Positions 1-12,100 of a DNA stretch of 64,000 bases are shown here, one piece after another (the first letter of the stretch is position 1; each line of letters starts with the position of its first letter). Under the pieces are notes generated by a model. The model was not told where the DNA came from and searched no databases. It saw nothing but the letters and a program-made list of their open reading frames with translations. The position numbers and the translations under genes were made by a program. Origin of the DNA: Deuterostichococcus epilithicus (lineage: Eukaryota; Chlorophyta; Trebouxiophyceae; Prasiolales; Stichococcaceae); assembly GCA_033439295.1 (NCBI GenBank), contig JAVTLE010000015.1:2480001-2544000 (forward strand). Direction: 5' to 3'.

Positions 1-3000
1 TTGCCGGTGCCCAACAAAGCTCCCGCACACACACAGCCGCGTGCCGTCACAGCCTCGTCAATGGCCCCTTGTGCCACGGCAGGCTGCCGGCGCGCTACTC
101 CATCGCGGGCGGCGCTGCGCCGCGCAAGCGGGACAGCGTGCTCAACCGTGGCAGCCTGCCGCTGCCGACCATACAGGACGAGGAGGGCGCGTATGATGCG
201 CCGCCGCCACGAGCGCGCGCCCGCTTCCGGGAGTCCATCATGGCGCTGGTGCTGCCGGTCGGCCGGCGCCGCACGACGATGTCGCTCGGCAAGAGCGGCG
301 ACGGCCCCGCCCCGGAAGGTGAGTCGCTGTGCTTCCAGCTCGAGCTTGCCCGAACACCTGCGGGTCGGCCAGGTGGTGCAGATGCAGTGATGCGAGTGTC
401 GCTGGCCGCAGCGCCGCCGCGCTGCTTACATCTTCATCTCGCACGTCCTTGTTCGTTGCCTGAGCCAAGGAACGCTGTCACATTGGCCTCACTGCACCGG
501 CCTGCACTCGCGCACCGAAATCACACCATGTCGTCAATGTGTCCTTGCCCTCCAAGCTCGTGTGATCCGCCTGCTGCGCCGGCGGTCGGCTGTGCATGCA
601 GAGTCGCTCATCTCATAGGACTGTGCATGCCGGCTGCACAGGCTCGGTGGCATCCAAGTCCGAGATCGACTTCGACGCCGACATGGACGAGGCGCCCCGC
701 CGTTTCTACCGGCGCCGCGGCTTCTGGACGACGGCGCTGCCGACCGCCGTCAGCGTGCTCGCGCTCGCCGCGGCGCTGACGCTGCAGCTGACGCCGCGAT
801 TCCACTTCACTACCACTGTGCGCCTCCTGCTCGACGTGCCGATGTGGCGACATCTGGCTCCTGCATTCTGCTGTGCGGCTCCGCAGTGGGGCACGGCTGC
901 CCACCTTTCGACATCTGGTAGCAGCAGCGGCGGCGGCTGCGGCAGCAGCAGCAGCAGCAGCGGTCGAGGAGATGGGCAAGGCGACCGAGTTGTCTGTCAC
1001 TGTTGAAACTGCGCCGGGTTTTACCGGAAGTCTGTCCCGATGGTCGCAGGTGCACGTCGCCGCCACCGCGACGCAGCCGGCGCACTCGGTCCAGTCCACC
1101 GAGCCCTTCCGCTTCCTCGTGCGCTGGGCCTTCTTTGCGGCGGGACTGACGCCGGCGTACCTGGTGGCCTGGTACCTGATGCACGTGCTGGTGGTGCTGG
1201 TGGAGAAGGGCGGGCTATTCGCGCAGCAGCGGGTCGTCTACTTCGTCATAGGCATGCGGGTGCGGCGCCGCTCTTTCACCATTCCCCTGCAGGTGTCCCT
1301 TCGCAGTCTATGAGGTGCACGCTGTCGTCTGGGTGCCTGAAGGTGTGTGTACTGATTTATCATGTAAAACGTGAAACAAAACGGGCCCCCAGTGACGGAC
1401 CATTGAACCGGGGTGTGGCAACAGATGCACGGCCACTGCCCTAGTGGGCACAGAGCAGCGGTCGTATAGGTCACAGAACGGGTGCCTGTCGCCGCATAGG
1501 TCGCCGTGGAGCGGCTGCTGCGAGCGGGCTTCATGCTGGCACTGTTCGCGGCGCTGTTCGGCTCCACGCACTGGACGCAGCGAGCGACCCGGAAGTGCCA
1601 CATCACGGTGCTGCGGCTGCTCGGCTGCCAGGTGCACAGACGTTCTTCCGTTGGATCTCCTGCTCATGCTGCGGGGCAGCTGTCACTCTCTGTTGGCTCC
1701 GTCGTTCAGAAATTCTCTGGTATGATTCAGTCTGCTCGGGGCCCTGTAGCCCGGTAGAAGCCAGCAGTGTGTCATTATGCTGTGCAGGTGCTGTTCGTGA
1801 CTGGCAAATTTTGCTGTGCAGGTGCTGTTCATGACAGGCAATTTCGTGAAAACACTCATTGCCAAGATGCTGTCCAGCCGCTTCCATAAGGCGGCGCACT
1901 TCGAGAAGCTGCAGGACGCCCTGCGCAAGGTGCGAGGCAGTCGACGAAAGCTTGCAGCGGCCCAGGGTGTTACCTGCAGAAGCTGCGCGTGCTTCTGGCC
2001 TTGCCTTTTGCATTGCCGCGCGCACTTCCTCTTGTATCAGGGCGCGTTGTCTGTCTACTGGTTGGCATGCTACACCAGCTCGTCTAACTCGGCGCTTCTG
2101 TGTTATTTTTTGTGCAAAACGATGCAAAGCCCACAACGGGAGTCCAGGTCCCTCGATTGTAAACCTGCAGGAGTATCTACTGACTCAGCTGGCGGCGCCG
2201 CGGCATCACTTGGGCGGCAGCGACTTTTCGCCCAAGTCCGCCGCGGGGTCTACCTTCTTTGATCACCCCCAGAAGTCCATCGCCAGCTTCATGGTGGGTC
2301 CTGGAGTAAAAGTCGAGCCTCCCTTGGCTCGAGCAGGAGCAGGTGGGCTCCTGCTGACATGTTCACCTTTTGAGAGCGCAGATGAGCGGTCGCCTCAAGA
2401 GCATACTGACTGGCAGCGGCAAAAAATCTGCGGCTGCAGCGACGGCAGTGGCCGCCAACCCTGTGGCAGTCGACGCCAGCGCTGGCGCCGGCACAGGATA
2501 CAATCAGCCAGGGGCCGCCGCCTTGCCGCCGGTACTTGAGCAGCCGCCGTCGCTGGCGCAGCAGCCGCCGCCGCCGCCGCCAATGTCGCGGCGGCCGCCG
2601 CCGGCCNCCAGCCCTGCGTTCCAGGCCAGCTTCCTGCCTGCCCGGCCGGCAGCGGCAGCGGTGCCTACGGCGGCGACGCCGTCGCCTGCTGCCGCGATGC
2701 CAGCAGGCAGCAAGCCCACCACTGTAGCCGCCAGCACGTTTGGAGTTGCGGCAGGACAGCACGCAGCAGCCGCCGCCGCCACTGCATCCGACCTACTGGC
2801 GGCGCATGTGGCACCGCCAAACCTGGCCTCGCTGCCTCCACACGTGCTATGCGACTTCTCGCGTGCGGACTCTCTAGTCTCCGGATCGTCCGTGCCCTTG
2901 CTGGGTGCGTCTGCCAGCTAGCCCCATCTGGCATTGCTTCCGTTGAGATTTGCACTGGAGCTCATGCGTCGGTGCCGGCGTCACAGACGGCCTTGCTGCG

Positions 3001-6000
3001 GGGTTTGGTCGAAGCGCAGAGACGCATCGCCGCTAAGCAGCGCAGCGGCGCCCTGATTTAGTCTCCGTTGGCAGGAGTGCACACATGCTCCGCCACAGGC
3101 TCTGCAGCATCGTCTCCAAATCTGAAGCCACACTCCTGCGCAGGCGCAAACGCCCATGCAAGGCCCATACTGCGCGAGTGGTCCCGCGTGAGCCGCAACT
3201 GAGTATGTTGTCTTCCTTCCCGTCCAACTTTTGTTTGTGTCATGACTCCACAGACGCATACTCAGAGTCGGGGCCGACGTTGCACGGTGCGCGGGCGGCG
3301 CTGCTGCCGCTGGAAGACTGCGACGATCCGTTTGGGACGCCACACGGGCGCGTCACGAGCAGCGTCGACCCGGACGCGCCGCTGCCGCCGCCGCCACTGC
3401 GCATTGCCAGGTGCCACCTCTGTGTCTGCAGATACAGCATTCAGCGCATATTCCTGCTTTGCTGATAACCAGGCTTTCCAGCCTGATTAGGCAAGACAGA
3501 CAGATGGTCATGTCTGGCCGGCTTTTCCGCAATTGCGCCCTATGATAGACGACTTTGTGCTTTGGGCCTGCTGCGGGCTGCTGCTGCTGCTGCTGCTGCT
3601 ATTTGTGACAACTGACACCTGCTCTCCACAGGCCGCTGCCGGCGCTGAAGCGGCCCTCGCTGGCAGGCTCGCCGCGGTCAGCGCGGTCGCACCACTCCGC
3701 CCGCTCGGCGCCGTCCCGCCTGCACTCTCAGCCCGGCACGCCCATGTCGCAAGCCGAACTGAAGGAGGCAAGTCACCATGGATCCGGGAGCTTTCTAAGC
3801 GAGTGTTCCTCAACGAACACTCCCTGAGCAACCAGCTGTTGCTCTGACTTGAGGGACCGCATGCAGCTGCAGTGGCCTCGTGATGAGGCTGGACGTCGCC
3901 GCTGCTGTGCAGGTCCAGGCAGAGGTATTTTCGGTCCTGCGCAGCGCGCCGGACGGCGACGAGCTGCAGCTGCTGTCCAAGCTGCACAAGGCGAGGTTTA
4001 GTGCTATTATAATTTTAACCACCAGGGCAACGCATGGCGATGTGATGGCATCTGGGCAGTACGGCACCCTTTAGGTGGTTGACCGCGCACCGCTGCCAGA
4101 CAGTCTCCCTGACTGTGATGGCAACGCCTTGGCAGGGCGCCAGGCTCAGGCAGGCAGCGTAATCGATGGGGTCTCGCTGTCAGCTGCTATCTCCTGTTCC
4201 CCCTTCCATACCCGCAAACTGCCGCGGCTGCTGCAGGCGGAGAAGCACATCCGCAACAATGCGCTGCGGCTGAACCTGGCAGAGCGGCTGGCCTCGGCAG
4301 ACTCCTCCTCCTCCGAGATATCGTCCGAGGTTGGGCCACCACATGAATCACCTCTTTCCCAGCATGGAGCTGCACCGCACCTGCGAGTCGCAGCGCTGTG
4401 GAAGACAGGCGGCTCTTTGCCAAGCTGGCGGCTGCCAAAAAGCTACCGGCAGGGCGCTGCAGGCGTCCCGCCAGCAGGCATGTCAAGCTGGTGCTGAAGT
4501 TTAGGCAGATCAGCCACTTGTTGACCTTGGATGTAGGCGGAGGCGAAGAAGCTGGCGTTTTACCTGTACCACAACATCAAGTCGCCGCACCCCGAGTCGC
4601 TCACGCACTCACACAAGCACCACATCGTGGTCGAGGACCTTCAGGTGCGGCACTTGGGGTCATCGACGAAATTAGATTATCAAAGGTCGCAATGAGAGGG
4701 AAAGGTGCTGGCGCTGCTGTTGCTGAGCCGCACCTGCACATGCCTGCCTGCCTTGGAGCCAGCAGCCAGCAGCCCAGCCCGCCACCAGAACTGCCGTCAG
4801 CCGGTTCAAAAAAAATAGAACAGAATAAGTAGACAAAACAACTGCAGAAACGCATGCAGCTGCCGGCGCGGCCGGCCGGCGCCAGGGATGCTCCTTCAGC
4901 GTTGATTGCCAGCGCTAATGCGCTTGATTGCGTGCGCCGCAGGCGTTCCTGCCGGAAAGCGTTGCGACGGACGCCTTCGACCTGCTGGACGTGGCCCAGC
5001 GCGGCAAGGTTTCCCAGCACGTGCGCCCCATTCCCGGTCCTGCTCCAGATCTGCATGTTCAGATGCACGAAGCGTGGCGTGTCTTGAGGCTGACTTCTCG
5101 GGCACAGCGCCACAGCCGTCAGCCTCGGCGCCAGCCTGCGTCACCCTGGCAGCAGCAGGCGCCCGGCGCCAGCGCGCAGCTGGCCGAGGAGTGCGCCTTG
5201 TTACTGCCGCAGCGTACCGGACTCGCAGGACGTGCAGGGAGCAGTGCGTCGCCTGGTGGAGTGGCGCGCCAGTCTGACGGCGCCACTGGGGAACATTGCG
5301 GGCTCAAGCATGCCTGCGCTCCGACGGCGCAGCATGTGTCAACGCACAGGACGTGCAGGAGGCGGTGTGGGGGGTGGTTGCGGGGCGGGCCGCCCTGGCG
5401 GCGACGCTGAAGGACACGCGCACGGTGGTCGGCAAGCTGGAGCGCTTCATGGGCGTCGTCATCCAGGCCGTATTCCTGTTCCTGTACCTCCTCATCTGGC
5501 AGGTGGGGCACCTGGAATGACATGTGGGCAATGCCTGCGCCAGTCGAGTGCAGCCTCACAGTTTCCCGCCCTGCTCTTGTGCAGCCTCATTGGACAGGTC
5601 GGGGCACCGCGAGGGATGGCACATCGGCCCTGGCAGGCCAGGGGAGGCTCCCGGCGCGCTTTGCCGTGTCCGACTGGCAGGCGGGGCGGGGGCGGCACCA
5701 TGCATTCGCGGAACATGCACCTTGTGCGACGAGTTTCCAATGGTGATCTGGGTGGCGGCTGGCACCGCCAGCTCTGCTGCCGCCTCAGCGTGTTTCTGCA
5801 TCTGATTGTGCGTCCCGGCCCCCCTCGCAGGTCAACCTGCGCAACGCCTGGATCCAGTTCAGCAGCTGCGTGGTGGCGGGCGCCGTCGTGTTCGCCAACT
5901 CCATCCGCACCATCTACGAGTCCGTGGTCTTCCTGTTCGTGGTGCACCCCTTCGACGTCGGAGACGGCATCTTCATCGGCGCGCTGCCCGACTACTACGT

Positions 6001-7865
6001 GGTACGAGCTGTGGCCGGCAGCTGATGCGACATCTTCCTATTCCTTGTGCCACCTCCAATTCCATGAATTGAACACAAACATGGTGGCTCCTGCTGCCTG
6101 AGTGATGCCAGCGTCGTGATGGCCAGCTTGATGCGCAGGCCTGCCTCTGCACGGCCTGACCTGCGACATGCCGCGCCACACCACCAGCGCCACGCTAGCA
6201 CCAACCCCGACATCGCGCTGGCAGGTGGAGGAGATTGCGCTGCTGAACACGACGCTGACGCGGCCGGACGGCGCACGTCTACTGTACCCCAACATCGTGA
6301 TGGCTAACATGGGGGTCGTCAACCTTGCGCGCTCCGGCAACCACAACGAATTTTTCGCGGTGCACGCACGCTTTCTACATCGCCATCGGATGCACTCATG
6401 TTGCCTTGCGATGTCAGTCTGGCAGCACACCGCCGCACTCTGCCTTGATCAGGCTGCGCAATGTGGCAAAGCGGGCGAGCGCATGCAAGATTGACCGTCC
6501 ATGAAAGGTGTGTCCGCCAGCTTCCTGTTTGCTCCATCCGCTGTTGACCCCCTCCTATGCATCCGTATCGCAGGTGGTTGTTGACGGCAGCACGCCGCAG
6601 AGCATCTTCGACACGCTGCGCGACAAGCTGCGCGAGTTTGTGGAGTCGAATCCCCAGGTGTAGCACCACTTCAGGGGTAGCTGCGTGTTGGTTGTCTGGC
6701 ACACCAGTCAAGCCTGCAATTTCAGGCTCCAGGTCACATGTAGTCAGCCATCTGCCTGCGCCCCAGCAGGCATGCCGTCTGGGTGTCGCGAGATCGCGGC
6801 CTGGATACTGTCTGCTATGCTACACCTGACACTGCACAGCTCTGCCTTGCCTGCCCAATGGGAGACCAGTGTGAGCGCGCGTGCTGCGTAGGACTTCACG
6901 GGATCGCACTCGGTGAGCTGCAAGGACTGCCCGGCGCCGCTGAAAATGACTATCTCCGTCTGGTGGGAGAACACCTTCAACGGTGCGCGACTTGGTCAAC
7001 AACTGCATCCTGTTTAAACAGAAGATGTTTTTGGCGGCGCCCGTTGCGCGGCGCAGACTGGGCTGCATGCCTGCGCACTTGCACAACCGAGGGCCCTCGC
7101 ATTCGTTGGTCAAGTCTCCTCCCCGCCAGCCAGCGAGACACAGCAGCCCTGCACCTGTCGGTCAGGCATGGACCGGGGGCGGGTGTTCACGCTCAAGTCG
7201 GACATCATGCGCATGGTGATGGCCACCCTGGAGGAGGAGCGGGTCGCCTACTCGCTGCCCGCCTCCAAGCACACCCAGGTGCGCCAGTCCAGGCGGGCTG
7301 GCTCGTAAAGAGTCGGCCGTCTGGCTGCTTGGTACAGTTGGTGCTGCTCTCGCAGCAATGCATGCTGCAGCTCGGCAGGGCTGGAATGGCGCAGCGGCGC
7401 GCCCACTGTAAGTAGGCGTGTGCTGGGGCCAGTACTGAACCTGGCGTGACAACTGCCAACCTTTCAGCTCTGCACGACCTGCAAGCCGGCATCTGACCAT
7501 CGCAGCTGGGTGTGCCCATCGCGAAGAGCATTGTCACATGACAGCATCCGGCAGGGGAAGTCGGAATTGCTACGCATTCCTTGACCCTGACTTGTCTTTC
7601 TGCAGGGGCGGGGCACATATGCCGCTTACATGGCTGCCAGTGCATGGCTGCAGCACAACAATCAAACATCCTTTTTTCTTTGAATATCCTCACTTCTGGA
7701 AGTTGAAACCTGCAGGGGCAGGGGACAGGCACGGAGTACATGGCAACCAGCGCGGGGCTGCAGCACAACAAGCCGCCCGGAGCGCCTGCGGACCCCACGC
7801 AGCAGGACGGCGTCAGCGCGGCCATCATGGGCAACCAGATGCTGGACGTCGCGAGGATGCTGTAG
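1..7865 (+). CDS. MSL-type mechanosensitive ion channel (MscS family), 5' partial, about 20 exons
   Basis: Predicted tension-gated channel of the plant MscS-like (MSL10-type) family, probably plasma-membrane. The first visible exon is already open and ends at a GGAAG/GTGAGT donor at 318, so the start lies outside the window. Hydrophobic segments lie in exons at 642-834, about 1,080-1,259, 1,500-1,631, about 5,440-5,501 and 5,831-6,000. A long Ala/Pro-rich insert fills 2,382-2,904. The helix before the pore domain (5,350-5,501) reads DVQEAVWG...TLKDTRTVV. The MscS core is plain: FANSIRTIYESVVFLFVVHP then FDVGD (5,880-5,965), VEEIALLNTTL and LLYPNIVMAN (6,222-6,350), then beta-domain exons at 6,574-6,657, about 6,895-6,980 and 7,168-7,277. 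The stop used is uncertain: 7,539-7,541 if the exon at 7,507 is terminal, otherwise 7,863-7,865. An N lies at 2,607. Several acceptors have decayed copies beside them. Confidence 0.88.
921..962 (+). repeat. GCA/GCG trinucleotide run in the MSL gene
   Basis: Imperfect run of GCA/GCG/GGC triplets, ending in a clean CAG-type tract directly before the exon that begins near 963. It supplies the CAG of the acceptor and could vary in length. Confidence 0.8.
1778..1846 (+). repeat. 34-bp tandem duplication across an MSL splice acceptor
   Basis: Two near-identical copies, at 1,778 and 1,812, each holding a TGTGCAG acceptor followed by GTGCTGTTC. The second copy leads into the correct frame (VLFMTGNFVKTL). 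The offset of 34 is not a multiple of three, so splicing at the first copy would shift the frame. Confidence 0.85.
2607..2607. other. Ambiguous base (N) in coding sequence
   Basis: A single N inside the GC-rich Ala/Pro-coding exon of the MSL gene, in a run of GCC/GGC triplets where base calling is often difficult. Confidence 0.95.
3574..3601 (+). repeat. CTG trinucleotide microsatellite in an intron
   Basis: Run of CTG units between MSL exons. It supplies a pyrimidine-containing tract about 30 bp before the acceptor at 3,631. Translated in frame it would be poly-leucine, but no exon model needs it. Confidence 0.85.
5226..5300 (+). repeat. Decayed upstream copy of the MSL exon at 5,350
   Basis: GCAG/GACGTGCAG at 5,229 is repeated at 5,350, an offset of 121. 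The copy reads DVQGAVRRLVEWRASLTAPL and the real exon DVQEAVWGVVAGRAALAATL, ungapped at protein level. The copy has no good donor, and reading through it shifts the frame at the real exon. The real exon was chosen because it continues into the family pattern KDTRTVVGKL. Confidence 0.8.
7601..7662 (+). repeat. Decayed upstream copy of the last MSL exon
   Basis: TGCAGGGGC...TACATGGC...GGCTGCAGCACAACAA at 7,601-7,661 is repeated at 7,711-7,772, an offset of 110. Only the downstream copy keeps the open frame through to the stop at 7,863. Confidence 0.75.
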
Positions 7866-8239
7866 GTCTCGTCGGACCGTACTCGTGGTTCGGCCAGCCG
7901 CTGTGTGGATCCTGATGGTATGGGCGGGATCTCATTGAGTGCGGCGCCCTCAGCGCGTGTGCAGGTGCATAGCTGTAGTGGCCGACAAGCGTAAATAGTG
8001 ATGAGGGGACAGGAGACATGAGCAAGGGGCAGGGGCTTTGCCGAGGCCATGGCCGGGCGTTAGGTTCGGCAATGACTGACGACAGGAATGTGCAAGTCCA
8101 TGTACGGCGATTTTTTTTGAAAAGCACCGCGGTGCTTGTATGGTTTGACAGAGCTGGTGCTAGGAATGCAGGTGGTTGTCTGAAGCAACATCAATTTGAT
8201 TCCTCCTAACCTCATGTACACGGTGAACGCTGTGGCGGT
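7866..8239. other. Intergenic stretch between two convergent genes
   Basis: About 370 bp between the 3' end of the MSL gene (+) and the stop of the minus-strand gene at 8,240. It should hold both 3' untranslated regions. No clear TGTAA signal on either strand and no further exon was recognised. Confidence 0.5.
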
Positions 8240-9005
8240 TCATGTATAATTTACAAAGCTCTTGTACTCTTCTGAGCGGCGGTTGCGCACTGCTTGACCT
8301 ATCCGTAGTGCCGCGCCTAGTACCGCCAGCAACTGAAGCTGCTCCGGCCGCCGCAGCTTGCGACGGAAGCGGCGCGCACATGCAGCGGCGCTGGTGATGC
8401 CGCTCATGAAGCGTATCATCTGCCGCTCTCTCAAAGATTGGACCCAAGATCTTCTGTAGGCCGCCCTGCTCGCGAGGTCGCAAGCTCAGGCGCAATCAGC
8501 AGCAATCAGAACGTAGTGAGAAGCTCGGAAAACCCATCGTATAAATAAGTAAAGTTCCGCCCACCTTTCCGCAGCTATTGTAACAGTCCATTGACTTTTT
8601 CTGGGACATGGAGAAGCGGCGAAAGCTGAAGGGCTGCCCTTGATGTGCGGGTGGAATTGCACAGGCGTACAGAGGTTTCGTGCACAAATCACACAGCCCC
8701 TTGTAAATGGCAAACAGCACGCGCTGAAGCATAGTTTCCGGACTGCCATGACAGCATTCTTGAGCAGGCCCCCATTTGAGCAGCGCGCGCCGTGTCATGC
8801 TTTCGGGTTCAACCCTCTCGGCCGTTTGAGAAGCTGAACTCAAGGTTCTGAGTCTCTTTGCTGCCGTTGCGCTGTCGTAGGTAATGAGTGGACCTCGCGA
8901 GGCACGCCTGTAGCGAGAGGGGTCTCGAGGCGTCGGGGCATAACCTGCCATAACCAGTAGTGACTCGCCGGCAGTGCTGGCGACATACACACCACCTGCC
9001 GGCAT
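8240..9005 (-). CDS. Small basic protein of unknown family
   Basis: I do not recognise the family. The model starts at the ATG at 9,005 (MPAGGVYVASTAGESLLVMA), runs through a Ser/Thr/Arg-rich stretch to about 8,710, perhaps has a short exon near 8,640-8,580, and ends with an exon after a CTACAG acceptor at about 8,462. That last exon reads RQMIRFMSGITSAAACARRF and ends EEYKSFVNYT plus TGA at 8,240. Its mix of Arg-rich and short hydrophobic stretches would suit a small organelle or membrane-associated protein, but this is inference. The middle exon and its phase are not settled. The start lies 135 bp from the start of the divergent armadillo gene. Confidence 0.5.
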
Positions 9006-9140
9006 TGTGATGCCAGCCGACTGACGGCTTGGTGCTAATCTCCCGAGTGCCACCTGTTGGTGTCGTGTGCACCATCGCCGACGACGGTGGCGACCCCCAT
9101 CAGCAGGTCCGCACTGGCGGCACAGCTTGTGGCGGGGGTG
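9006..9140. promoter_or_regulatory. Probable bidirectional promoter
   Basis: Only 135 bp separate the two predicted start codons (9,005 on minus, 9,141 on plus), so any promoter here would serve both genes. No TATA box is evident. If either gene has an upstream non-coding exon the interval would change. Confidence 0.4.
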
Positions 9141-12100
9141 ATGTCGTCCAGCCATGTTCAAATGCAAGCAGCCGTGTCAGAGCTGGCTAAGCTGTTGCAA
9201 ACCGGCCAACTGAGTCTTGCAGACATTTGTGGCCAGCGCTACGGACCAAAAGCGGTGCTGAAGCTGCTGCAGTTTCCGTCCACATCACAAATGCAGGTGC
9301 GATGCAGGCAGGCACAGGGCAGACTCCCCAAAGGAGTACGCAGTCTGTGCCGTCATCATGTAGCATCTGCAGGGCGCATCGCACCTGTTGTGACTGCGCA
9401 GTTGCGAAGATAATTTCGATGCCAATGTTAATCCGTATGCGCGTCTGGAAAGCCTTGACAGTGAACAACCCTGGCGGCACGCGCTTAACAGGCCAGCTAC
9501 TGAAAGGAGGTATTCTGTCTTTAGGCAGCCAATGTCGCATGCCTTGCAATCCACAGACACAATGTGGATAGGTACCTGCGAGCGCCAAAGATCCTACGAC
9601 TCGCGCGGCAGCTCATTGACGCCGGCTGCGTGAGGTGCTTGGCCGTCCTGACGACGAAATCCAGTCTGGGCGGGGTCCCGCACATTGCTTGCGGCGCACT
9701 GCTGCTCCTCCTGCAAGCTGAGACGGACGCATGCAAGCAGGTGGCAGGACTGCTCTGTCGCGAGGCACTGGTGTATTGTCAGCTGCTGCTGCTGACAAGT
9801 TCCTGACTAATTTCGATGAGACTGTCGTTGCATGTCTGCTGAGGGAAGTTTTTATAAACTGCAATGGGCGTGGGAAGAGCGGTGCGGCGAAGCCACTGGC
9901 ACAAGTTGCCATCCTGCTATAAGGCAGTTCCTGCCCAAACAGCCAGACTTGTTTCTGCAATGTGCCCCATACAGGCGTTGGAGGTGGCCAGCCTGGTGCC
10001 GCGGCTCGGACAGCTAATGAGACCGGAGGAGGTGTATGACTGCAGCCACATGCACGTGGCTCACGTCCTGGAAGCGATCTCAAGGCTGGTGCCGCCGCCG
10101 CGGGAGCTGCTGGTGACTGTGCGGCCAATGCTGCAGCTGCTGCAGCGCACCAGCCGCTCAGCGGACCTGTCGTCGGATCCTGCGCAGCTGCCAGTCGTGA
10201 TGGCGACCGCAGCGGCCAGGGCTCTCAGGTGGCCCCTGCCCCTGGCCCATGACCGGTGGCTCCTGAACTGTCACCCCTGTATTGTCACGCATGCCTGGTG
10301 GCCCCAAACCCTGGCTGCTGTAGCCCAACATACGTTCGGCAACGCAACTGTGGGCCAACGACCACTTGCTACGCTTGTTGGATGGTATTCCTGTGCCCGC
10401 AACAAGAAGCCGGTCACCACACCCAGAACAGATGCTGCAGTAGGCCTGTGTGACGCTGCGTTCGGCAATGCTTGCTGCAGTGCTACGCCTCGCAGTACTG
10501 GCTACAGGAATTATAGGCCATGATAATGCTGATCCGCCATGTTGCACGTTATTGCAGCCAACTGACCGAGGGCAGCGATGCATTCGTCAAAGAAGTCTGC
10601 GCTTGGAACGGCGTGAGTGTCTGTGCGGCTTGCCTGGCCAACTCGCGCCTGTCGGTGATGGCGGCCCCTTGCATCCAGGTGCTCAGCAAGTGAGAGTCCT
10701 TCCCCATGCCATGCTCTTGCTCAGCAACTTTCAGGGGTCGTGCATGGCCCTGTGAAGGGTGTGCACTGCATGCGCTGTCTGCGGCGTGCTCTTGGTCTTT
10801 TGAGGAATGTTCAGATGCTGCAGATCGGTCCAAAAGCGCCTTCTTCTAACTCAATGGCATGGATCATCGGCCGGGCAACAACTTTGTGAAGTACTGCCGT
10901 CTATTTTCCTGGTGCCACGACCCCAATTTAATTCACGTTCCTACCGCAGTGTGCTGAGGGCGGCCGCAGCAGGCGCCGCTGCTGCCGGCGCCGCGCAGTC
11001 GGTACTGGATGCTGGTGCGCTACCAGAGCTGGTGGCCAGCCTGAACCGCAGCAATGCAGGCTACAAATGCGACTTGGCTGTTTATGCCGCCGCGGCGATC
11101 CAGACGATTGCCGCACAAGGCCCCCGGTAAGCCAATGCAGCTGGACTGTCACGCCACAGCCGCGCACAGATGGTCATTGACGACAGCCCTATCAGTTACA
11201 ACCTCGATGGAACGTGTAACGTAACGAAACCAGCTCCTATTCTGCAAGAAAGCAAGTGCATGGGTAGCAAGGCATGTGCCGCTCCTGACACCGCGCTGGC
11301 CTATCCACAGGTTCCAGGATACATGTGTGGCTGCTGGGGCAGTGCAGTTTCTGACGCTGAACCTCGAGGGGATGACAGCGTACACTGCTGCTGCCGCGCT
11401 TGGAGCAACCTGCCAGGGCAATGCCAGGTGCATTCTCGACATGCGCCCAGCTGTCTGCAGTATGTCGACTTTTGTTCCAACCCCGCAGGTCGTGACGATT
11501 CGTAGGCATTGCCGCGCTGGGGCACACTATCGAAAATGGGTTGACAGGCGCCCATTGGCAGCACCTTTATGTCGGTCGTCCGATTGAATGGACGGCTGCC
11601 GCTGCATTGACCAGTGTCAATATTGCTACTATGTGGAACGGTCTGCACATTATATCTGAGTTGGTCTCGGGCAGGAGAGTCAAACTTGCATAGATGGGGT
11701 CTCCACCCACGGCAGCCTTCTGACGGTTTATAGGGGTCAAGTGGCAGCACTGTATGCTGGGGCCATCAAGCGGCTGGTGACTCTGCTGCACGGCAGCGCT
11801 GGCTCCGAAGCCGAAACGGACCTGCCGCTGCCGGTGGCGACAACGGCTGCATTTGCACTGGGGCAGCTTGCCGAAAGCAACAACAGCGCTGTGTCTGCTG
11901 CACTTGCGGCCGGCGCACCAGGCCGCCTGGTGCCGCTCCTGCGCCTGCCACAGACAGGGTGTGACCGGTCGAACCGTAGTAATGCTCCGCATGAGGGGAT
12001 TGGGATCAACAGATGCCGGAGCTTGAAATCGTCCGTCGCAAGGCGCTCATGCAATTGCATTCACTTGCCCACTGTGCAGGACATGATGCGGGGCATCATT

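Noticed and set aside
5700-5735. A possible echo of the MscS-domain exon at 5,831
   Set aside because: There is some resemblance (GCACCTTGTGCGACG against CAACCTGCGCAACG), but it is too weak to separate from chance by eye.
11506-11640. An extra ARM exon (GIAALGHTIENGLTG)
   Set aside because: The frame is open and ARM-like, but no acceptor gives the right phase after the exon ending at 11,427. It may be a remnant, so it is not counted as an exon or as one of the firm echoes.
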